Shown one piece after another: positions 20,138 to 30,227 of a stretch of 30,254 nucleotides of DNA. The stretch lies in the NCBI GenBank assembly GCA_027600665.1, contig JADGJL010000228.1, forward strand, positions 1 to 30,254, given 5' to 3'. Within the stretch, counting starts at the first letter, position 1. Every line of letters starts with the position of its first letter. The notes under the pieces were generated by a model. That model saw only the letters and a list, made by a program, of their open reading frames with translations, searched no databases and was not told the DNA's origin. The stretch is from Irineochytrium annulatum (Eukaryota; Chytridiomycota; Chytridiomycetes; Chytridiales; Chytridiaceae). The position numbers and the translations under genes were made by a program.

Positions 20138-21670
20138 TTACCTCTTACGCACACCTTCTGGTGACGAATCAGGGGTTTGCACTGCACGCCAAAAAAATTC
20201 ATAGCTCCCATCATCGGAGTTGTCACTGGTAGGCGCATCGGGGAGTGAAATGGCAGCCAGGTTAGTTGTTTCCCAAAAGCACACAGAGGCATATGCGAGA
20301 GCTGGGGTTTTCTTATTATCCAGCAACAGTGCGTCGAGTCTTTCCACAAGTGTCCGCACGTTCTCCTCGCAGAATTGATTCGTTTCGAGGAACCTGACAT
20401 CAAAGTGGATGTCTTCAAGAGTCGGCAGACCATTCAACTCAATCTCCTCCCAGTTTAGCAAAGAAATACTGTGGCTTGACTTCAGCTCCAAGGTCTTCAG
20501 ATGGAACAAGCGCAAGTTCGTTAGGCGTATCGGCACAACAACCGTTTCGTCATTGAGGTCACAACTGTAATCGCCCAGGTCCAAGGAAAATTCCCGTAAT
20601 CCAGTCATCACGCTAACCTTCTCCATGATTGCAACACACCCTTCAAGTTCCGAGCGGTACCCAGCTCTAATTGTGAGCCGGACGATAGAAGGCACGGCTT
20701 CTAGCTGTAAGCGTTGTATGTACGCGTTCATGGGAATTTGAAAATCCAAGTGCAAAGATTGCAGCTGCTGCAGTTCATCGATTGCTGTCTTCATCACAGG
20801 CATGTCGTAAAAGTCCGGAAGGCTCAATTGAATTAGTGTCTCTCGCGACGCCGAAATCAGCCTTAAAGCGAGCTCGGGCATCCCAGCAACTTGGAGACGC
20901 TCTAGGCGGCACACCGAGCTTAGCACCGGCAATTTAATTTGGTGGGACTTCGTTCCACTGTAGTTGATTTTGAGGCATCTCAACTTCCGTCCCAATGCAA
21001 TCAAGCACTCGGCAATGAGTTCAATGTCGCCTGGAAGCTTGGTGTCAAATGCAAATGCCTCAATACTTGAGGACTCTTTGGAGGTCGTTAAGACATTCAA
21101 GAAGGTTGCCAACAACCCGTTGGGAGTTTTGGAATCAGCCTTGAGCTGCAACGAGCGCACGCGGTAGCCAAGGACGCCCAGCAGCACAGTCCCACCGCGG
21201 TGCGGTGATGTGTCAAGGCACAGGTGTCGTGGGCACTGGCTGGGGAGGCAGAGCCATTCGGCGAGGACATGCATCCATGCCTCATCCGCAAATGTCGCGT
21301 CAACCCAGTCCAGCTTCCTCAGCCACGGCAGAACGCGATCAAAGCCATCATAGCGCTCGCATTTTAACCGCCGAATCGACTGGAGGTAGATCATCGCGCG
21401 CCAGTCGCCACCGGTTGTCATGATGGTTTCGTCGCCGTTGCCAAGTGGCGGATCATGAACGCGGACTAGGTCAAAGAGGAAGCTGTGAGGGTTGCGCATG
21501 GCGCTCGTGCAAGTCGACGTCGACAACGTTTGGGTCGACCACAACAGCCCGGCGGCTAGCTCAAAGTGGCCCCGCGACACGAGAAGGCAGTTGTAAAGGA
21601 CATATCGATCCGGCCGCCAGCTTGGATCAAATGGCTTGAGGATGTTGATGTGAACGTCGTCCGGAAGCAT
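20138..21670 (-). CDS. F-box/LRR-like protein, copy B
   Basis: An intronless gene of 510 codons that is a paralog of the gene at 16313-17881. Aligned blocks include YVLYNCLLVSRGHFELAAGL near the N-terminus (F-box-like), FDRVLPWLRKLDWVDATFAD, LGVLGYRVRSLQL, NWEEIELNGLPTLEDI, KTPALAYASVCFWETTN and YEFFWRA at the end. The middle has leucine-rich segments (LRCLKINYSG, LQSLHLDFQIP, LREFSLDLGD, LRLFHLKTLELKS). The likely role is the same as for copy A: substrate choice for an SCF ligase, by inference. The N-terminus is shorter than in copy A, so the F-box-like part lacks its first ~15 residues unless the start is upstream. The two copies lie in opposite orientation, about 2.3 kb apart at their 3' ends. 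Confidence 0.83.
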   Translation of the reverse strand: MLPDDVHINILKPFDPSWRPDRYVLYNCLLVSRGHFELAAGLLWSTQTLSTSTCTSAMRNPHSFLFDLVRVHDPPLGNGDETIMTTGGDWRAMIYLQSIRRLKCERYDGFDRVLPWLRKLDWVDATFADEAWMHVLAEWLCLPSQCPRHLCLDTSPHRGGTVLLGVLGYRVRSLQLKADSKTPNGLLATFLNVLTTSKESSSIEAFAFDTKLPGDIELIAECLIALGRKLRCLKINYSGTKSHQIKLPVLSSVCRLERLQVAGMPELALRLISASRETLIQLSLPDFYDMPVMKTAIDELQQLQSLHLDFQIPMNAYIQRLQLEAVPSIVRLTIRAGYRSELEGCVAIMEKVSVMTGLREFSLDLGDYSCDLNDETVVVPIRLTNLRLFHLKTLELKSSHSISLLNWEEIELNGLPTLEDIHFDVRFLETNQFCEENVRTLVERLDALLLDNKKTPALAYASVCFWETTNLAAISLPDAPTSDNSDDGSYEFFWRAVQTPDSSPEGVRKR

Positions 21671-22413
21671 GGCCGCGACGGGGAGACTGCCCGCCTGAAG
21701 TTAAACGAAATGACGGTGCCAGAGCTATCTGGATGTCCGCAGGGACTGTCAGGTCCCTTCTGCGCAGAGCAGAGCTATGTCGGATCACTGGGTCTTTCAA
21801 TGTGGATGACGGCCGCGAAGGAAGCTCAGAACCAATCCTAGTGAAATTGGCAGCCCCCGCGATGGAGAGAGCGCGGCGCTGTCCGGCGAATCAGAATAAA
21901 TAGTAATGAAGGACCAAACGACGCAGGGGTTTTATCTACCTGACAGACGGGGAATCGTGCTCCTGGACTGGCCCTGGTCCTGGCCGTCCGCCCACTGATA
22001 GCCGATATTCGCAAAAAGCTCCAAGCCGGGAACTGACTGATGGAGAGCCCAGCGTTGTCCGCGCAGGCCGCGGGCGATCTCGAGCGCGAGGAGAAGCTCA
22101 GACTCGCAAGGAAGAAGGTACAAAATGCATCGAGGTCGCGTGTGGGATGATCACCTGGCGGGATGTTGGAGAGCCGGCGGAGCGGAAGAGAATTGCCGAC
22201 CCTTGGAAGGCCCCCCGATCAGGGCCTGATCAGCCCTCTGCCGCTACCGTCGTATCCCTTTGGAGGGTATTTACTCACGCGTCTTCATCACAGCTCTCCA
22301 AGTTCCAGAAGTCGAAGAGGGTTCATCATCCTGGAGATGAGGTTTGGACTTCGCGTGAGGTTTCTGCCATCTTACATCTGCATTCCTCGTCGCAGACGCC
22401 GCCATCCGTCGCA
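21671..22413. other. Intergenic region between divergent genes
   Basis: About 740 nt between the start codons of the F-box-like copy B and the coiled-coil gene. A frame open from 22147 into the coiled-coil gene lacks coding character before the ATG at 22414 and is taken as 5' untranslated sequence. No clear promoter element was found. Confidence 0.4.
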
Positions 22414-25400
22414 ATGAGTTCACCGAGGTCCGAGGTCCAGTATTCACCGGGGCCGACGCCGGCCTCACCAAGGCCCGACCAATGTTCACCGGGGCCACCT
22501 CCGCGCGGAGGCTTCATACCGAAGCCGTCGAAGGCGCTCTCGGAGACGAAGCTGCACAGCGTTCACTTTTCTGTCCCTCCGCCGGTGGCCGCCCCTCGGC
22601 CGTCGTCCCCGAGCCCCGATCGTCATCGCAATGTTGACCATCAAGCTTTGTACGGACAGCGACGGAGCCCGACGTTTGGGCAAACGTCGTCGGTTAATGC
22701 GGATGCTCGGATATCCTCGCGGGACGCTTCGCCTTACTCGCCAACGAGGCCTTCCGCACGCGCTTTTAGTCCGGAGCCGATCCCGGACGATCTGTTTGGC
22801 AATCCTACCCCGTCGACGAGCGCGCCTAGTCCTTTCGGCGCATTCGGAAGCAAACCTCCATTGGCATACCAGCAGCAGGTTCCTGTTGAGTTTCTGCTAC
22901 TATAAACGACTCGACAGCTAACCGTCCTATTGATAGGTTGATCCGTTTACATCATCCTCCCCTGCAAACGCCAGGCCGCCATCGCCGCATCAACGACCAC
23001 CGTCGCCGCAGCTGAGGCAGCCGTCTCCGCAGCTAAAGCCCCCATCACCTCTTCAGAAGAATCCGTCGTCCCCGCATCAGAGACCTCCGTCCCCGCATCA
23101 GCGGCCACCGTCACCTCTGTTTTCTGAACGAGCCTCTTCTGCTCTATCACCGAATCGGCGCGGACTGCTTGCAAATGACGACGTCGAAGTTTTCCGTGGA
23201 TTCGATGCCGTGCCCGATCAAAGCAGCTCGGCGACCTTTTTTGACAGGCCTTCGCGGTCGCCAACCCGATCGCCGGGGCTGGCGGTGCACACAAAAGAGG
23301 CCGATACGCAGCAGGGAGGAGTAGGAGGCGGCATCGTCGGCGTCGTCGGATCCTTCTTCGACCAATTTCGACGACCAACACCGAACCGGTCCCCGAAGCG
23401 CGAGGAGATGCCTCGGTCTCCGCGGTCCCCTATCAGACGCAGCGATTCGCCCGATCCCGACTACAACCCTTTCAACCCGACACAGCGGCGGTCCCCGTCA
23501 CTGTCGGGTGGCCCTTTCGCGGTTCCCGCCCCCGTTATGATCCACGCGCAGCCAACGTCTCCCGTGCGCAACGAGATCAGCGTCCGACCGCGTTCGCCCT
23601 CTCCTACCGCGTCCCCGAACATGTGGCCCGGCGTGGACCGCAAGCCTGCATCCCCGACGCTTGCGAGGCCGCCCTCCCCGTCTACTGCTCACGTCAGGCC
23701 GCCCTCCCCGTCTCCGACGCGCGGCAGGCAGGCGTCGTCGAGGCAGGCCATCGATGCTCGCCCCCGGTCGAGGTCCCCGCCTCGAGCGGTGTCGCCCAAC
23801 CACTGGCCCGGTGAGGCCCAGCGGCCGTCGTCACCGCGCCATGGTGTTGAACAACGCGGCCGTTCAAATTCTCCTCGGGTGCCTTCTCCTCGCGCCGCGT
23901 CACCGCACCACTGGCCCGGGGGTCCACGAGGGCCATCGTCGCCTGGCCACGGCATCGAACAGCGCGGACGCTCGACCTCTCCTCGCGTACCGTCCCCTCG
24001 GGCGGCATCACCGAACCATTGGCCTGGCGTGCCGCGACGCCCGTCGTTACCGGGCGGCATCGACGCTCGCCCACGCTCTCCCTCGCCTCGAGCGGCGTCG
24101 CCAAACCACTGGCCTGGCGTCGACCAGAAGCCCGCCTTGCCGACCTCGCCGTCGCGTCGTCCGTCCTCTGCCGTCAACTCCCGCCCGCCGTCTCGGAACG
24201 GCTCTCGCGCGGCGAGCCCGCCGCGTGGGCGGTCCGTCGACCGACGGCAGTCGTCCCCGCCGTCTGGACGGGAGATGAAGGCGATCGTGACGTCCGCTCT
24301 CGCGGCCGAGGAGATGGAGAAGCGGATCGCGCAGGCGGATGCCGAGCTGAGGCGGCGGGACGCGGCACTAAGGAGGCGAGAGGAGGAAGTGTTGAAGCGG
24401 GAGGCGAGGGTTGGGGAGCGGGAGGTCGCGAGCGCCGAGGCAGTCGGAAGGGTGAAGGCCGCGGAGGAGGAAGCGAGGAGGATGGAGGAGGCCGTGAGGC
24501 GGAGGGACGAGGACGTGACGAGGCGTGAGAGGAGGGTCGGGGAACGGGAGGTTGGCGGGGAGATGGAGGTCGGGAGGTTGAGGGACGAGAGGGATCGCGT
24601 CGAGGACGGGATATTTGAGATGCAGAGGAGGGATGCGGAGCTGCGGGAGCGGGAGGAGAGGCTAGAGCGGAGGATTGAGGAGGTGAGGGAGGAGTCGAGC
24701 AGGCTTGCTGAGTTGCAGAGGCACCTCGACGGTGAGCGAAGGCATTTAGAGGGTGATGAAGATTCGTTGAAGATGCGAATGGAAGAGTTGAGGAGGCTTG
24801 ACGAGGATGTCAGGAGGCGAATGGCGGAGGCGTCGGCTTTGGACGAAAGGGAGCTCCGTTTGGAGCGGGAGATGGACTCGCTTGACGCTCGGCGGAGAGA
24901 GCTTGAAGCGTCCGAGCGCACCTTCAAGGAGCGGTCCACGGCCGAAGTAAGGCGGGTGGAGATGTTGAAGAGGCAGGCAGAGGACGACCTGCAGGCGATT
25001 CGGGAGAAGGAGGAGAAGGTCGTGCGCGAGCTCGAGTCTGTCGAAGAGGAGCGGACGAGGTTATTGAACGAGGAGAGGGCGAGCCAAGAGAAGCATGCGC
25101 TCGAGGCGCGGCGGCTAGATGCTAGGCGCCGGGAGCTCGATGCGGACGTCGCCGCTTTAGATGAGCGGGAGGCCGCCCTCCATCGGGCGGAAGAGCAGGA
25201 GAGGCGGAAAGCGCTCCAGACCGCCGAGGTATCAGGCCAGGCGGTCCTCGAGCGGACAAAAGAGCTGATGGATCGGATTAAGCAGCTTGAGAGCGTCAAC
25301 GCGAGCCTGAGGCAGCAGCATCACGAGTCGCAAAAGGAGGTAGCAGATCTTAAATCGAAGTTGGCCGAGGAGACCCGACTAGCGCGCGAGGCGGCGGCTT

Positions 25401-27569
25401 CCCATCAACGGGAGTTAGCGACGTCGGAGCGGACGATGAAGGAGAAGCTGGAGGTGGAAATGAGGAAGGTGGAGTCGTTGAGGAAGCAATCGGAAATTGA
25501 GCTCGGCAGCCTCCACGAGCGGGAGGCATCGCTGAGGAGGGTTACGGAAGAATACGAGAGGCGGAAGGCGGCGCTTGTGACGGAGGCGAACTCGGAGAGG
25601 TCGAGAGAAATGTCGGATCGCGTGAGGGAGCTTGAGGCGACGAATCGGCTGCTCAAAGACCAACTTAACGGAGCGCAGAACCAAGCGACGGAGATGAAGG
25701 TCCAAATGACGGAACTCGAGCGGTCGAATCACTCCTTCCAGGGGAACGTCATCCGGCTGACGGAAATGCTTGAGATGGAAAAGCGGAAAGCGGCCGAGAT
25801 ACCGGACGCCGAGAGGCAGCGCCGGCAGCAGCAGCACTTACATCGGGACGCTTCGACGGTGATGTCGCCGGAGCGTTCGACTGGTGTGGATCAAAAGTTA
25901 GCGGCTCTTGAGAGCAAGATCCTCAACATTGCGGCCGAGGAGAGCAAGTTGAAGGAGGCGGTTGTATCGATCGCGACATCCCATGCCGACCTGCAGCGCT
26001 TTAAGTCTGAAACCGAGCCTATGATCGAGGAGCTCAAGATTCGCAGCTCCACTTCTGTCAGACCGCCAGAGGAGGTGGGAAAGCCGCCCGTGCACCCTTC
26101 GACCCGATCTCCCCTTATGTCAGGTCCCATATCGGCGCTCTCGGACCGGAGCCGGCAATGGTCGAGGCGGGAGGTGGATATTCTGCAGGATTCGGCTATG
26201 ACGGAGATCTTGGAAGCCAAAGAGTATGAGAAGCTTGTTGGGAACAAGGCTTCCTTCGATTTATTGAACGTGATTGTGTCTTTAACGACGTTAGTTTGGC
26301 GTTATTGTTGGTTATCTCCTAGGCTAACCTTTTGTTGTTTTGTGCAGAACGAATCAAAACCTGAGCCGCAAATTGGAGGAGGCGCAACAGATCCGGTCCT
26401 CGCCGACGTCACCGGCCTCTTACGCGCCGAGTCGCTACTCCGTTGACAATTTTGTCCACCTGGATATACCTGGGAAGACCGGGGCAGGAAATTTGCAGCA
26501 CAACCCGTCATCTCCGAAAGTCTACACCTCTGGAGTTCCGGCGAACCGCGCTACCTGGGCTGGAAACAACCGCGATGTCTCGCCCGCTCGGTCAATGATG
26601 AGCCGGAAGAGCGTCCGGACGACGACTAACGGCAACGATACTGACGCGCAGTCCGCCACATCCCAGAGGACGTCAAACACAGTCACGCGGTCTCGTCAAG
26701 GATCGAGCGCGTCTGCTATTGGGCTGGGGCTTGGTATCGATGCAGGCGCTCATGGACAGAAGTCGGCTTCGTCGGCTCGTCGTTCAACAGCGGGGGCTGC
26801 ATCCGTCAATATCGCACCGTCGCCATCCATGCAGCGGCCGCGCTCGGCGGGGCAGTCACATCGGCTTGGGACGGCGGCGGCGGCTCCTCCGTCAAACGGT
26901 GCGGCGGCGCATCGGGGCGGGCACGGACAACACAGCGTGCATCACGGAGGTAACGCCGCGCACCACGACGCCCGCGCCCGTCACGGATCTTACCCTCTAC
27001 ACAACGGACCTCACCGCCATCCTTCGACCGACCACGGTAGCGACATCGACGACCTGAACCCGGAGAGCCACTCCGAGATCTCTGAGGCGTTCGGGGTACC
27101 CGACGGCGGCGTGACGTTCCGGCGGTCGTCGACGGCCCCGACGGCGGCTTCGCCGAGAGTGAGCGGCGACGTTAGGGGTGTCGTCGCTGAAGGTGACTCG
27201 TCGCTCCTCCCGTCCTCGGCCGACCTCAGGCGACGATCGAAAGGCGGAAAGGGGTCGGCGTCGGTGCCCGCTTCCCCCGGTAATTCGGGGGCGGAGGGTC
27301 TTCGAGCGTACTTCACCGAGGACGATATGTCGAGGTTCACGGAGGGGACGCGGAGGATCCTGTTCGGGCAGGATCGCGCGGGCGCCGCGACCGGAAATGT
27401 TGGGATGCTGGGCCAGGGGCGGAAGGTCGGCGGGGTGGAGGAGAGTGGGGTCGGCCGCGTTGGCGGGTCATCTTCGAAGGCGAGGCCGTTGTCGTCGGAC
27501 TCCAGGAAGGGGTCATTGCGAGATGTCATTCGCAACCACGTGAAGGAAAGGGATTTTAATGGAATATAG
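22414..27569 (+). CDS. Large coiled-coil protein with Pro-rich HWPG repeats
   Basis: I do not recognise the family. Three exons (22414-22878, 22937-26289, 26348-27569) join in phase to 1679 aa; both 58-nt introns carry a GCTAAC branch site. Residues 1 to ~600 are disordered and rich in Pro, Ser and Arg, with short PPSPHQR-type repeats (about 170-205) and five SPNHWPG units (about 380-558). Residues ~600-1190 are a long charged coiled coil, rich in Glu and Arg (RRDAALRRREEEVLKREARV is typical). The coil seems to resume briefly across intron 2 (NQNLSRKLEEAQQ). The C-terminal ~400 residues are low-complexity Ser/His/Gly-rich, with a more conserved-looking patch, YFTEDDMSRFTEGTRRILFG. Such architecture suits a cytoskeletal or scaffold protein; that is inference. 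The phase-2 donor at 26290 (GTTAGT) was chosen because it alone keeps the frame into exon 3. Confidence 0.85.
23609..24142 (+). repeat. Five SPNHWPG repeats in the coiled-coil protein
   Basis: Five copies of a 16-residue core, (A/V)SPxxWPGxxxxPxxP, occur: ASPNMWPG, VSPNHWPG, ASPHHWPG, ASPNHWPG and ASPNHWPG. The TGG codons start at 23624, 23804, 23912, 24020 and 24110, so spacings are 180, 108, 108 and 90 nt, all multiples of 18. Between cores lie RGRS, SPRVPSPR and DARPRSPSPR blocks. Confidence 0.85.
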
Positions 27570-27772
27570 ATAGGGTATGTTTTTTGGGGGTGCGTTTGCA
27601 GCGATATCATCCAACTGGGTCGTTGCCGCCATAATATATCAATTAATGACTAAAGTGTTGGGAATATGGGCAGGACTCGGTCAGCTACAAAAGGGAAGAT
27701 AGATTTTTTTTCGGAGGCAACTCAGAATAATCAAATAATAAATTGAATTCTTCGTTCTTTTTCCAGTTCCCA

Positions 27773-28213
27773 TCAGCGTGTTGACTGGACATTGGCGTCC
27801 GTACCGAATCTTCCAACACTCCTGTTGTTGCTGGCCTGCCCATTATCGACGACCGCACGATCGTCGCTCACCGGAACCCGCTCAACATTCTGCCACCACT
27901 TGAATCCGGCGTGGAGACTGGACCGCCGTGCTCTCTCTCCGGTTTCACTGCCTTCTTGCGCCCGCGGCCATTTAGAGGAACATCTTCCCAGAAACGGCTC
28001 GCCTTCCACGCGACGGGGGCCAACGCGCTCCCTTGGTCGCGTTGGGCCGTGCTCGGGCGTCAAGGAGGAATGTTCGTCACGAAACGGCGGGCAGGCCACG
28101 TCTATCCTCGCCGATTCGCAGGCCCGCGATGCAACATCCAACAACTCATCCTTATGACAATCAACGACGGCCTTGTCCCCGCCTCTCCCCCTTCCTTCGC
28201 CCTCGCCCTCCAC
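27773..28213 (-). CDS. Weakly supported ORF of ~145 codons
   Basis: A minus-strand open frame with fairly natural composition (KDELLDVASRACESARIDVA, FKWWQNVERVPVSDDRAVVD) but no recognised family and no ATG at its 5' end. A second frame upstream with ATG at 28274 (MDTEVGGVMRWASDSATDLM) runs into the same G-rich stretch (28165-28200), so a small indel or intron there could join them. The plus strand is also open here, so a false call is quite possible. Confidence 0.3.
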   Translation of the reverse strand: MEGEGEGRGRGGDKAVVDCHKDELLDVASRACESARIDVACPPFRDEHSSLTPEHGPTRPRERVGPRRVEGEPFLGRCSSKWPRAQEGSETGERARRSSLHAGFKWWQNVERVPVSDDRAVVDNGQASNNRSVGRFGTDANVQSTR

Positions 28214-28405
28214 CCATCAAATCCGTCGCGCTATCGCTGGCCCATCTCATCACGCCACCAACTTCTGTGTCCATGCGGAAGACAACTCGAAGCATAACAT
28301 TTGGAGAAGAGCAGCGCATGCAAGCGCAAAAAGCGCGGTTGCACTCACTTTTTTCTTCTTTTGCTGTCAAACGATTTCTCCGAGCAACGCAAACGCCACC
28401 GCGGG

Positions 28406-28413
28406 TATATAAA
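28406..28413 (+). promoter_or_regulatory. TATA box
   Basis: TATATAAA within GGGTATATAAACCC, followed by a C-rich stretch about 25-35 nt downstream where transcription could start. The first ATG after it (near 28526) opens only a six-codon frame (MTAPRL). No long frame follows for over 1 kb, so the promoter may drive a non-coding RNA. Confidence 0.55.
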
Positions 28414-28799
28414 CCCTGCGGGCACTCCCCCCCTATTCGACGTCGACGTCGACCATCACCTCTACCTCCCGGCTCCTCGATCCCTCACATACCGCGACGA
28501 TCAGGCCGACTCATCAATCAAGATCATGACAGCTCCCCGACTTTGACAACCGCATCGGTCGATCCCCTGTTCCCATGTTCATCCGTACCTGCGAGTCATC
28601 ACCGTTCAATCTCATAGAAACACAAAACTGGAGCCTCCGGGACGATCGACCCTGTACACCAGAGGGCGATTGTAACGGACTCTCCGCGTTTTGTGTATTC
28701 TGTTGGATCCCCTTTCCTTCCACCTCTCCTCGCTCTCTCTTTCTTTGATGAGGATCCGTTTACTTCTCTATTCGACCTCCCCCCTCTTTAGTTCCTTCG

Positions 28800-28883
28800 G
28801 TCTATGAGGTCAAAACAAACCTAGCCACGAATCTCCTTTCATTTGGAAATCGTCGCTGGTTTTTGTTCTTGATCCTCAGAGAC
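28800..28883 (+). ncRNA. Hairpin 1 of a tandem pair
   Basis: A long imperfect stem: GTCT/AGAC, TGAGG/CCTCA, TCAA/TTGA, AACA/TGTT, AACC/GGTT, AG/CT, C-G, ACGA/TCGT and TCC/GGA, with small bulges, and a loop of about eight bases. It is about 115 nt upstream of a related hairpin. It may be part of a structured transcript from the TATA box at 28406. Transcription is inferred. Confidence 0.45.
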
Positions 28884-28915
28884 GTCCCCATTTTTTTTTA
28901 GTGACGATCACATCA

Positions 28916-28994
28916 TCTATGAGGTCAAAACAAATCCTAGTCACGATCTCGCTAACTCGCGGATCGTCGCTGGATCTGTTTTGAACCTCAGGGA
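28916..28994 (+). ncRNA. Hairpin 2 of a tandem pair
   Basis: A near-continuous stem: TGAGG/CCTCA, then TCAAAACA/TGTTTTGA with one bulged A, ATCC/GGAT, AG/CT, T-G wobble, ACGATC/GATCGT and CGC/GCG, closing a loop of about six bases. It shares sequence and fold with hairpin 1, with paired changes. Candidate structured RNA; no known family is recognised. Confidence 0.45.
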
Positions 28995-29021
28995 CTTCTT
29001 TTATTTTTCGTGTTGGAATTC

Positions 29022-29093
29022 TTTTGTGTCGTTGGTTTTCTGGTTTCATTGATCGAGTTTTGTGTCGTTGGTTTTCTGGGTTTATTGATCGAG
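29022..29093 (+). repeat. Two tandem 36-nt repeats
   Basis: Two adjacent 36-nt units, both starting TTTTGTGTCGTTGGTTTTCT and ending TTGATCGAG, differ at two positions. They follow the second hairpin by about 30 nt. Confidence 0.8.
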
Positions 29094-29754
29094 GTGGTGA
29101 GGTGGTAAAACCTACTTTCAAGCTCTTTTCATGGCCATGTACGTTGTGTCCACATCTAATTTCGTTGATTTTTTTTTTTGAGGTGTAGGAAGTCCTGTTC
29201 TTTTTTTTTTTTACTTTCATTATATCTCGTCAGTTTATTGTCTTGACATCCCTGACCTTTAACACATCATAGAAATCACCATTTGGATCCCCTCGTTGCT
29301 TACTTTTAGTTGGAGGCGATCCAGATGGAAGATATTCTGTTTTGTATCGTACATATGGGTTTATTTTTTTTTTTTTTGGTGTAGTGAGCCTGGATGGTTT
29401 TCTAATTGTTTGCTCCCCCTTGACCTGACTTTATGTCGATATGTCATGACCATACCAGCAATCATTTAAGAATGAGTTGCATACTTAATGTAATAGATTT
29501 AATAAAAAAGTTCGATGTAGAAGCACAAGCAAGGAATTTTTCGAGGAATTTTTCGAGCATAGTAATAAGATGATACTGAGAGCGTAGAAAGCAAAAGCGG
29601 AAGGTGGGAACAAAAAGGATTCGAATTTGAGATAATATAAAAGTCCATAACAGGAGGGAAAGATTTTCATAGCAGTCAGTGGTGCGATTCCCCATCCGTT
29701 CTCAAAACAACTCACTCCACCTCCGTCACCCTCTACATCTCCCATGACTGTCTT
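29094..29754. other. AT-rich spacer
   Basis: No gene is seen. It has T-rich tracts near 29169-29211 and 29364-29379. Its right end should hold the 3' untranslated region of the minus-strand gene that ends at 29755. Confidence 0.4.
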
Positions 29755-30227
29755 CTACTGGCCGAGCTTCATCCCGCAGTTGGTGCACTGGGTGATGTCC
29801 TGACCGGGCGGGCAGCAGCAGAAGTTCCACGGGAAGCAGAACAGGCACAAGGCGAGGTCCTTCATCGACTGTGAAGGCGAGCGAAAAAGGAGAGATTAGT
29901 ACAGCAGCGCGGGGAAAGGGAGAGAGGTGTGGGGAGTGGTACATACCCATGAGCCCGTGGGGACAAAGTTGTGCTGGCACGCACCACCCTTTTTAAGATT
30001 AACAAAAGAAAAAAAAAAAAAACATGTATTTAGTCAATCGTTCGCTAGACTCGCTTTTCTTCTTCACATACCTGCACATACATGACCTGGGGCTGTCCGG
30101 CCATGGGCATACCCGGCTGCACCGGCTGCGGGGCGTACTGAACGGGCGGCTGGCCCTGGGGAGCGCCGTAGGGCTGCGAGGCGTACTGCGGGGCGGCCTG
30201 GCCGTAGGCGGCGTCCTTGTTGTCCAT
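29755..30227 (-). CDS. Small Cys-rich membrane-associated protein, BRI3/LITAF-like
   Basis: Three exons (30227-30072, 29988-29947, 29868-29755) join in phase 0 to 103 aa. The first ~52 residues are Pro/Gln/Tyr-rich (YGQAAPQYASQPYGAPQGQP). The C-terminal half has GGACQH, then a hydrophobic Cys-rich stretch (LALCLFCFPWNFCCCPPG), then CTNCGMKLGQ at the end. A Pro-rich N-terminus, a paired Cys motif, a hydrophobic Cys-containing core and a final CxxCG resemble BRI3/LITAF-type zinc-binding proteins that insert into endosomal membranes. The core here is short and the first Cys pair is incomplete (C-x-H), so the family call is tentative. Both introns have GTATGT donors. Confidence 0.7.

Noticed and set aside
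23689..25299. 536-codon minus-strand open frame, very Ser-rich
   Set aside because: It is the antisense shadow of the Glu/Arg-rich coiled coil; its Ser and Leu content follows from the GC-rich codons of the real gene.
28033..28617. 194-codon plus-strand frame
   Set aside because: The TATA box lies inside it, its composition is Pro/Arg low complexity, and it overlaps a more plausible minus frame.
28800..29000. H/ACA or C/D snoRNA identity for the hairpin pair
   Set aside because: No ACA box near the 3' end, no hinge H box, and no convincing C (RTGATGA) plus D (CTGA) boxes.
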